A DNA stretch of 6,249 bases from assembly GCA_020048295.1 (NCBI GenBank), contig JAIFMT010000090.1, positions 1 to 6,249 on the forward strand, read 5' to 3'. Origin of the DNA: Rhodoferax sp. (GTDB lineage Bacteria; Pseudomonadota; Gammaproteobacteria; Burkholderiales; Burkholderiaceae). The translations under genes and the position numbers were made by a program. Below are positions 1 through 5,600 of this stretch, piece by piece. The notes under the pieces were generated by a model. That model had not been told where the DNA came from, did not search any database, and was given only the letters and a program-made list of their open reading frames with translations. The first letter of the stretch is position 1, and every line of letters starts with the position of its first letter.

Positions 1-857
1 GTCGGGCTGTAGTCGCTGGTGTTGTAGCCACCGTGCGAGGCAGCAATCACAATGTCGGCACCCTCGGCACGCGCCAGCGGAACGTATTTGGTGGCGGCTT
101 CTACCACCCCTTGAACGTCCACCTTGCCTTCGAGCCAGCGCTTGTCCCACAGCAGGATCGGTGGCGGCGCAAAGCCGATCACCGCCACCTTGACGGTGCT
201 CTCAATGGACTTGCCGTCTTTGTCTTTGCCACTGACCTTTTTGCTCAGGATGATGTAGGGCTTGTACAGCGTTTTGCCGTCTTTCTTGCTGGTCACGTTG
301 GCCAACACCAGCGGAAACGCCGGGCCGGTGCAACTCGGCTGGCTCGCCACGTCGGCCATGCCGTCGATATTGAACTTGGTACCGGTGACTTGTGACAAAA
401 AGGGCAGGCCGTAGTTGAACTCATGGTTGCCCAGCGTGCCCGCGTCATAGCCCATGACATCCATGGCTTTGTAGGTAGCCAGCTTCTGGTTGCAGGCCAG
501 CGGACTCACCATGGCCTGGTAGTCGGCCAGGGCGGTGCCCTGAATGGTGTCGCCGTTGTCAATCAGCAAATTGTTGGGATAGTCGCTGCGGGCTTGTTTG
601 ACCAGCGTCGAGGTGCGCTCCAAGCCCACGCTCTTGTCTTCGGCGAGCTTGAAGTAGTCATAACTGATGACGTTGGCGTGCAGGTCACTGGTTTCCAGAA
701 TGGCCAACTGCGCGGTGGCCGATTCCGGCAACGCGGCAACGACCGCGACCTCGTCATCAGAGCCGCCACACGCGGCCAGATTGAAAGACATTGCTGCGAC
801 GAGCGCCAGGGGCACAGCGCGCCTGGTCACAAGTGCCAGAGAATTGATGGAAGCCAC
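1..857 (-). CDS. cpdB: CpdB-family 2',3'-cyclic-nucleotide phosphodiesterase / 5'(3')-nucleotidase lipoprotein (3' end outside window)
   Basis: This is a predicted secreted metallophosphoesterase that cleaves 2',3'-cyclic nucleotides and nucleoside monophosphates for salvage. I translated 285 codons from the minus strand. A basic start and hydrophobic segment (about residues 11-29) end in a lipobox LAAC with Cys30; Gly31 at +2 suggests outer-membrane sorting under the E. coli Lol rule. Metallophosphatase motifs follow in order: SDLHAN (Asp58, His60), DNGDTIQG (Asp103), GNHEFNYG (Asn144, His145) and SHGG (His275). The wording around TIQGTALADY, and KPYIIL followed by the GFAPPPILLWDK block, resembles E. 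coli CpdB more than UshA. CpdB is about 650 residues, so the C-terminal half, including the substrate-binding 5'-nucleotidase domain, is missing. The GTG start at 857 has an AGGAG five bases upstream. The next in-frame ATG (residue 23) would destroy the signal peptide. The family is secure; the exact substrate is inferred. Confidence 0.9.
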   Translation of the reverse strand, partial: MASINSLALVTRRAVPLALVAAMSFNLAACGGSDDEVAVVAALPESATAQLAILETSDLHANVISYDYFKLAEDKSVGLERTSTLVKQARSDYPNNLLIDNGDTIQGTALADYQAMVSPLACNQKLATYKAMDVMGYDAGTLGNHEFNYGLPFLSQVTGTKFNIDGMADVASQPSCTGPAFPLVLANVTSKKDGKTLYKPYIILSKKVSGKDKDGKSIESTVKVAVIGFAPPPILLWDKRWLEGKVDVQGVVEAATKYVPLARAEGADIVIAASHGGYNTSDYSP

Positions 858-862
858 AGGAT

Positions 863-867
863 CTCCT
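863..867 (-). promoter_or_regulatory. Shine-Dalgarno AGGAG for the CpdB-like gene
   Basis: AGGAG on the minus strand sits five bases before the GTG at 857. It supports this non-ATG start, which is the only one that yields a complete lipoprotein signal peptide. Confidence 0.75.
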
Positions 868-887
868 GAGTGTTGAAAGGAGACCGC

Positions 888-914
888 ACTGTAGAGGGGC
901 TGTGTGTCAGCCAA
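888..914 (-). promoter_or_regulatory. Possible weak sigma70 promoter for the CpdB-like gene
   Basis: On the minus strand TTGGCT (909-914) and TACAGT (888-893) are separated by 15 bases, and the start codon follows about 30 bases downstream. The spacer is shorter than the usual 16-18 bases, so this is only a candidate. An upstream promoter near 1085-1175 serving both the small ORFs and this gene is an alternative. Confidence 0.22.
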
Positions 915-922
915 ATGACCTG

Positions 923-957
923 CGCTGACCGCCTGCGTCGGCGGCCCGTAGTCAGCG
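923..957. other. GC-rich two-part stem-loop overlapping the stop of the 42-aa ORF
   Basis: Outer arms CGCTGAC (923-929) and GTCAGCG (951-957) are perfectly complementary. An inner stem, CCGCC (929-933) with GGCGG (940-944), encloses the loop TGCGTC, and seven bases bulge on one side. No T-run follows on either strand, so it does not look like a classical intrinsic terminator. The minus-strand TGA of the small ORF (952-954) lies inside one arm. It could be an mRNA 3' structure, an attenuator-like element upstream of the CpdB-like gene, or chance in GC-rich DNA. Confidence 0.4.
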
Positions 958-1080
958 TGCTGATGCCTTGACCGACACCGGCCAGTCGTTGTAACTCAAC
1001 TCGCACAGGGTGATAAAGCCCAGGCGCATGGGACGATCACTCTGGCCAAGCCAGGCAATGAGCCGTTTGATGATGGTCAT
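952..1080 (-). CDS. Small ORF of 42 aa, function unknown
   Basis: An ATG at 1080 opens a 42-codon frame ending in TGA. The peptide begins MTIIKRLIAWLGQSDRP and ends VSVKASAR. It has a basic, hydrophobic start (residues 3-11), a central stretch RLGFITLCELSY, and a net positive charge. I do not recognise the family. In favour of coding: third positions are about 74% G or C (31 of 42) with several CTG and GCC codons, unlike the AT-rich DNA just upstream, and the start overlaps the stop of an upstream mini-ORF by ATGA. Against: there is no strong Shine-Dalgarno (only GCGAG about six bases upstream), and it is very short. It could be a genuine small protein, a leader peptide for the CpdB-like gene 94 bp downstream, or a remnant of a larger gene. 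Confidence 0.4.
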   Translation of the reverse strand: MTIIKRLIAWLGQSDRPMRLGFITLCELSYNDWPVSVKASAR

Positions 1081-1145
1081 GATGTCTCGCTTTGAAATAA
1101 TTTATACAGTTCATACAGTTTTGCAGTGTTCAAAGTCATTTTCAT
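1077..1145 (-). CDS. Possible 22-aa leader ORF overlapping the 42-aa ORF
   Basis: An ATG at 1145 opens a 22-codon frame whose TGA overlaps the ATG of the 42-aa ORF in an ATGA junction, the classic arrangement for translational coupling. The peptide contains AKLYELYKLFQSE; its LYELYK part is written by the tandem CTGTAT repeat in the DNA. No ribosome-binding site is visible upstream, and codon third positions are AT-rich (8 of 21 G or C), so this may be non-coding promoter DNA read by chance. A second in-frame ATG two codons later is an equally possible start. A frameshift that split one roughly 64-aa gene is another reading. Confidence 0.2.
   Translation of the reverse strand: MKMTLNTAKLYELYKLFQSETS
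1104..1120. repeat. Tandem direct repeat ATACAGTT, 9-bp period
   Basis: ATACAGTT occurs at 1104-1111 and again at 1113-1120. On the minus strand this reads AACTGTAT twice. CTGTAT matches the half-site of proteobacterial LexA boxes (CTGT-N8-ACAG), but here the half-sites are direct rather than inverted and no ACAG partner lies at the right distance. It sits in the AT-rich block upstream of the 42-aa ORF, where an operator would be expected. Confidence 0.45.
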
Positions 1146-1148
1146 GAC
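1135..1148. other. Small perfect hairpin GTCAT-TTTC-ATGAC
   Basis: Five-base arms GTCAT (1135-1139) and ATGAC (1144-1148) surround the loop TTTC. CAGTG (1125-1129) and CACTG (1148-1152) lie just outside and could extend the pairing if six bases bulge out on the left. The sequence TGTTCAA occurs on both sides of the hairpin. This is a dyad in AT-rich DNA, compatible with a protein-binding operator but not diagnostic. Confidence 0.35.
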
Positions 1149-1207
1149 ACTGTTCAACTATTTTTTACTGAGCGGCATCATTTGACGTGAAACTGCGCCG
1201 GATGTTC

Positions 1208-1282
1208 TGTAGGAGCTGCGCCCTCGCAGCGAACCAGCGCAAGTCGGTAACACCCATTCGCGGCGAGGGCGTCGCTCCTACA
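1208..1282. repeat. REP-like inverted pair (BIME-type element)
   Basis: Two 26-bp units face each other: left arm 1208-1233 beginning TGTAGGAGC, right arm 1257-1282 ending GCTCCTACA. They match at 23 of 26 positions when one is reverse-complemented and are separated by 23 bp. Each unit is itself palindromic: the left contains GCTGCG-CCCT-CGCAGC (perfect six-base stem), and the right contains GCGGCG-AGGG-CGTCGC (one G-T pair). A GTAG-type head followed by an imperfect palindrome is the signature of REP elements, which are dispersed by RAYT (IS200/IS605-related) transposases; no such transposase is in this window. The pair lies downstream of the HD-GYP gene, the usual intergenic position, where it may shield the mRNA 3' end. 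Confidence 0.8.
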
Positions 1283-1384
1283 ACGTTGCTTTCTTCCGGG
1301 TGGGTTTTGCGCCTATGAAAGTTAGCCTGCTGCCGCGCGCCGTGCCAAGCGAACAAGCGAAGTGACCGTCATCGACCTGGCGCA

Positions 1385-2617
1385 CTAATGCGCCTCAGGA
1401 TGGGTTATGTCGGCGCACTCAAGATAGGCTGCCTTCTTGTGCAGGTCGGTGTCAGAGTCCGCATAACGCAGCGCAATGACCCGGAACTCACCCTGAATGT
1501 CGAGAAAGCCGTCCACCATGTCGGGGTCAAAATGGCTGCCCCGCCCCTGCGCGATGATCTCGACCGCCTTCTCATGGGGCATGCCCTCTTTATAAACACG
1601 CCGGCTGATCAAGGCGTCGTACACATCGGCAACAGCCATCAGGCGTGCCGACACCGGAATGGCGTCCCCGCGCAGGCCCGCCGGATATCCACTGCCATCC
1701 CATTTTTCCTGATGGAACAAGGCGATGTCTTTGGCCATGCTGAGAAATTCAACGCGCGTACCCAGCGAGCTTTCCGCCTGCGCAATGGCATCGCGCCCCA
1801 GCGTGGTGTGAGTCTTCATGATCTCGAACTCTTCGGGGGTGAAGCGTCCGGGCTTGAGCAGGATGCGGTCGGGAATGCCCACCTTGCCAATGTCGTGCAG
1901 TGGCGCCGACTTGAACAGCATCTCGATGTTGCGCGTCGTCAAGAATGATTCAAAACGCGGGTGCGGCCTGAGCCTTTCTGCCAGCGCCTTGACATAGTGC
2001 TGGGTGCGGCGGATATGGTTGCCAGTCTCGGCATCGCGGGTTTCTGCCAGCGACGCCATGACCAGAATGGTGACATCCTGAATCGCCGTGATCTCGCGCG
2101 TGCGACGCACCACTTCATGCTCCAGAAAGTCGTTCTTGTCGTGCAGAAAGGCGTTTTTTTCCTTCAGGTAGTCATTTTTTTCGCGCAAGAACTCGTTTTT
2201 TTCACGCAGGAAGTCGGCGTTGGCCTTGAGCGAGAGTTGCGCCGCCACGCGCGCCAGCACGATGGGTGGACTGATCGGCTTGGTGATGTAGTCCACCGCA
2301 CCCATTGCCAGCCCTTTTTGCTCGTCTTCCATGTCGGACTTGGCAGTCAAGAAGATGATCGGAATGTCACGCGTGGCAGTGTTGGCCTTCAGGCGGCGAC
2401 ACACCTCGTAGCCATCCATCTCTGGCATCATGATGTCGAGCAGGATCAAATCGGGGGCTTTGTCCGACAGCGCAATGGTGAGCGCCCGATCCCCGTTGTT
2501 GGCGACCCTGACCTGGTAGCTGTCTTTCAGCAAGGAGGACATCAGGGTCAAATTTTCGGGTGTATCGTCAACCACCAGCACCGTTGCTTTTTTGGCTTGG
2601 GCAATATCGGTCGTCAT
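1385..2617 (-). CDS. Response regulator with HD-GYP domain (predicted c-di-GMP phosphodiesterase)
   Basis: This 410-aa cytoplasmic response regulator has an RpfG-like domain order. The REC domain (about residues 11-130) has acidic pair Asp17-Asp18, phospho-acceptor Asp61 in LLDIMMPEMDG, Thr91 and Lys113. A coiled coil (about 132-170) is built from five heptads of the form (F/Y)L(R/K)EKN. The HD-GYP domain (about 182-385) has His201, His241-Asp242 in LHDIGKVGIPD, His270, HQEKWDGSGYP (302-312) and Asp331. HD-GYP domains hydrolyse cyclic-di-GMP to pGpG or GMP. The usual HHE reads HQE here (Gln303), which I believe also occurs in related regulators. The ATG at 2617 is preferred because GGAAG lies eight bases upstream; a TTG at 2623 would be only two bases from it. 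The gene follows the hybrid kinase by 23 bp, so the two are very probably co-transcribed and the kinase is its likely phosphodonor. Confidence 0.93.
   Translation of the reverse strand: MTTDIAQAKKATVLVVDDTPENLTLMSSLLKDSYQVRVANNGDRALTIALSDKAPDLILLDIMMPEMDGYEVCRRLKANTATRDIPIIFLTAKSDMEDEQKGLAMGAVDYITKPISPPIVLARVAAQLSLKANADFLREKNEFLREKNDYLKEKNAFLHDKNDFLEHEVVRRTREITAIQDVTILVMASLAETRDAETGNHIRRTQHYVKALAERLRPHPRFESFLTTRNIEMLFKSAPLHDIGKVGIPDRILLKPGRFTPEEFEIMKTHTTLGRDAIAQAESSLGTRVEFLSMAKDIALFHQEKWDGSGYPAGLRGDAIPVSARLMAVADVYDALISRRVYKEGMPHEKAVEIIAQGRGSHFDPDMVDGFLDIQGEFRVIALRYADSDTDLHKKAAYLECADITHPEAH
2108..2212 (-). repeat. Five 21-bp tandem units encoding coiled-coil heptads
   Basis: Within the HD-GYP gene five consecutive 21-bp units encode FLREKNE, FLREKND, YLKEKNA, FLHDKND and FLEHEVV. 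Three of them carry a run of seven A on the coding strand (plus-strand T-runs at 2154-2160, 2175-2181 and 2196-2202), spaced exactly 21 bp. The units form a helical linker between receiver and output domains and probably arose by tandem duplication. Loss or gain of one unit keeps the reading frame and would shorten or lengthen the linker by two helical turns. Confidence 0.8.
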
Positions 2618-2625
2618 GGTCAAGT

Positions 2626-2630
2626 CTTCC
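2626..2630 (-). promoter_or_regulatory. Shine-Dalgarno GGAAG of the HD-GYP gene
   Basis: GGAAG on the minus strand lies eight bases before the ATG at 2617 and only two bases before the alternative TTG at 2623. It therefore decides for the ATG. It sits in the 23-bp gap after the kinase stop, consistent with an operon. Confidence 0.65.
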
Positions 2631-2640
2631 AGTTACATAG

Positions 2641-5600
2641 TCAAAGGGTGATGTTGGCCTGCGTTGCAGCCACCGTCAATACCTGCAACGCAGCCTCAAA
2701 ATCAAATTCATCCACAGCAATTTTCAACGCGCGATAGTTGTCGCCCAGCGCTGCGCGCAGCAGCGTCGCGTGGTCTTGCAGCAGCACAGCGGCTTCTGGG
2801 TCATCGAATGCCAGCAGTTCGCGCATTTTGCGACACACTGGCGCGATTTCCTCCGGGTCACCCACGCCGCTGCTGTCTGCGCTGGCCTGTGCAGGTAATC
2901 GGGCCTGCAGCTGGGCCAGGAGATCTGCCAGAAGTGTGGCGGGTGGTGCCAGCAACGGGCGCACTGTCTCCAACGAAGCTTGCCCGCGCAATGCAGCCTC
3001 GACCTTTTCCATCTCGATTTGCAGGGCGCTGGCCCCGATATTGCCCGACAAGCCTTTGAGCGTGTGGGCCAGGCGTTCGGCAGTGGCTGTGTCACCCGCC
3101 TGCAACGCCTGCTCAATCGGCCGCAAGCCCGCCTGATTTGTGCTCACAAACCGCCGCAGCAGGCTCAGGTACAAGGCTTGCTTGCCCATCACCTGGCGCA
3201 AACCCAGGCGGGTGTCAAGCCCCGCTATCTGCTGCAGCATGTCGTCTTCAGCGGTGCCAGTTGCCGGCCAAGGCGACAGCTTGCTAGCCAGGGTTGGCGG
3301 CTGCCCTAGGCCGTCGCGCGGTTGCGTCCAGCGCGCCAGCGCGCGCCACAGGTCCTGCGGATCGATCGGCTTGCTGACAAAGTCATTCATGCCAACATCA
3401 ATGCAACGCTCGCGGTCGGCTTGCATGGCGTTGGCCGTCATGGCCACTACTGGCAGCTTGGCATAGCAGGGGTTCTTGCGGATTTCAATCGTCGCCTGGA
3501 TGCCGTCCATCACCGGCATCTGCATGTCCATCAGCACCATGTCATACGGCGTTTGCTGTTGCTGCATCTGCTCGAGCATAGTCAGCGCTATTTGGCCATC
3601 GCCCGCCACATCCACCACAAAGCCGGCATCGCTCAGCAGTTCCGTGGCGATCTGCTGATTCAGTTCGTTGTCTTCCACCACCAGCACCCGCGCGCCGCGC
3701 AGCGCTGCCAGTGCAGCCAGACCCGATGGCGCACTCGCCGTAGCCGGCTGGGCCACGCCTGCCAGCGTGTGCCCGAGCAGACGCAACATGGTGTCGTACA
3801 ACAGTGAGGCGTTGACAGGCTTGACCAAAATGTCATCAATGCCCACCTCATGGGCGCTGCGAATGACTTCCTCGCGGCCATAGGCGGTGACGATAACCAG
3901 GCGCGGCATCACCTGCAGCGGCAAGTTCTGAATGCGCCGCGCCGTCTCCACCCCATCCATGCCAGGCATTTGCCAGTCCAGCAACACAAAGTCAAACGCC
4001 TGCGCAGCGTTGCCAGCCTGCACGACCCGCTCGATGGCCGCCTGACCCGCATGAACCGATTCAACCGCGAAGCCAATCGACACCAGCAAATCCTTCAGCA
4101 CACTGGCAGCATGCTCGTTGTCGTCAACCACCAACACCCGCTTGCTCTGGATGTCCAGCCGTGACAGGTGCAGCCGCGCCCGCGCTTCACCCAGACCCAG
4201 TCGGGCGGTAAACCAGAAAGTTGAGCCGGCTCCCGGCACGCTATCAACACCGACGGCGCCGCCCATCAATTCAGCCAGGTTCTTGCTGATCGCCAGGCCC
4301 AGGCCGGTGCCGCCGTACTTGCGGGTGGTGGAGCTGTCGGCTTGCGCAAAGCTCTGAAACAAGCGCCCGATTTGCTCCTGGGTCAGGCCAATGCCGGTAT
4401 CACGCACCTCAAATCGCAGCAAGACGGAATCTGCTGCGCCTTCGCTCAGGCGCACTACGATGCTGATGTCGCCCTGCTCGGTGAACTTGATCGCATTGTT
4501 GGTGTAGTTGATCAACACCTGCCCCAAGCGCAACGGATCACCGATGAGGTTTTGCGGCACCTCAGGGGCCACGTCGCAGATGATCTCCAGACCCTTGGCG
4601 CTGGCCCGATCAACAATCACGGTGGCCACGTTTTGCAACACCTTGTCCAGTTCGAACGGAATATGCTCCACCGTCAGCATGCCGGCCTCGACCTTGGAGA
4701 AGTCAAGAATGTCGTTGATGATGCCCAGCAACTGCTGGCCGGCCAGCTGGATTTTGCTGACGTAGTCGTGCTGGCGTGGTGTCAGGCCGGTTTTCAGGGC
4801 CAAATGAGACATGCCAATAATGGCATTCATGGGGGTGCGGATTTCGTGGCTCATATTGGCCAGAAACTCGCCTTTGGCCAGGCTGGCTGCATCGGCTGCT
4901 TCTTTGGCACGCTGCAATTCCTGCGCTGCCAGCTTCTTTTGCGTGATGTCTTCAAAGACCCAGACGCTGCCCCAGTCGGGCTGGTCGATGTCGAGCGCCC
5001 GGCCGTGCACGCTGGCCCAGAACAAACTGCCATCGCTGCGCCGATATTGCCACTCCAGCGAGGCCAGCGCGCCCTTGGCGATGGCCGCATAAGCAAGTTG
5101 CCCTGCATGCTCAAACTCGGTGCGACTTTCAAAAAGCATTTCTGTGGATTGCCCCAGCAAGCTGCCTGGTGCATAAGCAAACATCGCTTCCATTGCCCCA
5201 TTGCAGCGCTTGATGCGTCGATCGACCGTCAGCATCACCCCCAGACTGACGGCCTCAAAGATCACCTTTTGCTCCTGCGCGACCTCGGCGATGGCGCGCT
5301 CGGCGGCTTTCTGGTCGGCCATGTCAACAAAACTGCCGACCAATCCGGCCGGTGTGCCATCGGCTCGCGCAAACCCCGAGACAAAATACAAGGTTTCGTG
5401 CAGCCGTCCATCGGCAAACGGGATCAGCATCTCCCGCTGAATGCGGCTGATCTGGGCAATCGTGGCCTCGTCCTCGGCCTGGTAAGCAAGGCGATCGTCA
5501 CTCGGCAGGTAGTCCAGGTCGAGCACCCGCTTGCCCACCAGGTCATCCCGGCGCACGCCCATGCTTTCTTCATAGGCACGGTTAACCCCCAGAAAGCGGG

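Larger units (their letters stand above)
858..1384. other. 527-bp stretch without a sizeable gene
   Basis: This interval separates the HD-GYP gene from the CpdB-like gene. From right to left it contains about 100 bp of unremarkable sequence after the HD-GYP stop (no stem followed by a T-run that would make a convincing terminator), the REP-like inverted pair, an AT-rich block at about 1085-1175 with short tandem repeats and a hairpin, two overlapping small ORFs, a GC-rich stem-loop, and the CpdB leader. The AT-rich block contrasts with the GC-rich flanks, as promoter regions often do in such genomes. The two small ORFs are too uncertain to count it as fully coding. Confidence 0.6.

Noticed and set aside
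33..869. Plus-strand open frames at 33-395 and 423-869
   Set aside because: They are antisense to the CpdB-like lipoprotein gene, whose minus-strand translation has a full set of metallophosphatase motifs.
1104..1120. Canonical LexA box
   Set aside because: The CTGTAT units are direct, not inverted, and no ACAG follows at the eight-base spacing, so only a loose resemblance remains.
1165..1356. 63-codon minus-strand open frame after the HD-GYP gene
   Set aside because: Most of its translation runs through the two REP-like units and their spacer, so the frame reflects the repeat rather than a gene. No ribosome-binding site was evident.
1283..1384. Intrinsic terminator after the HD-GYP gene
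   Set aside because: No GC-rich stem followed by a T-run was found on the minus strand. The REP pair further on is palindromic but also lacks a T-run.
2108..2212. CRISPR-like reading of the evenly spaced repeat
   Set aside because: The 21-bp units are contiguous with no spacers and are in frame inside a protein-coding coiled coil.
2618..2623. TTG at 2623 as start of the HD-GYP gene
   Set aside because: It would leave only two bases to the GGAAG ribosome-binding site and adds only two residues. The ATG at 2617 has normal spacing.
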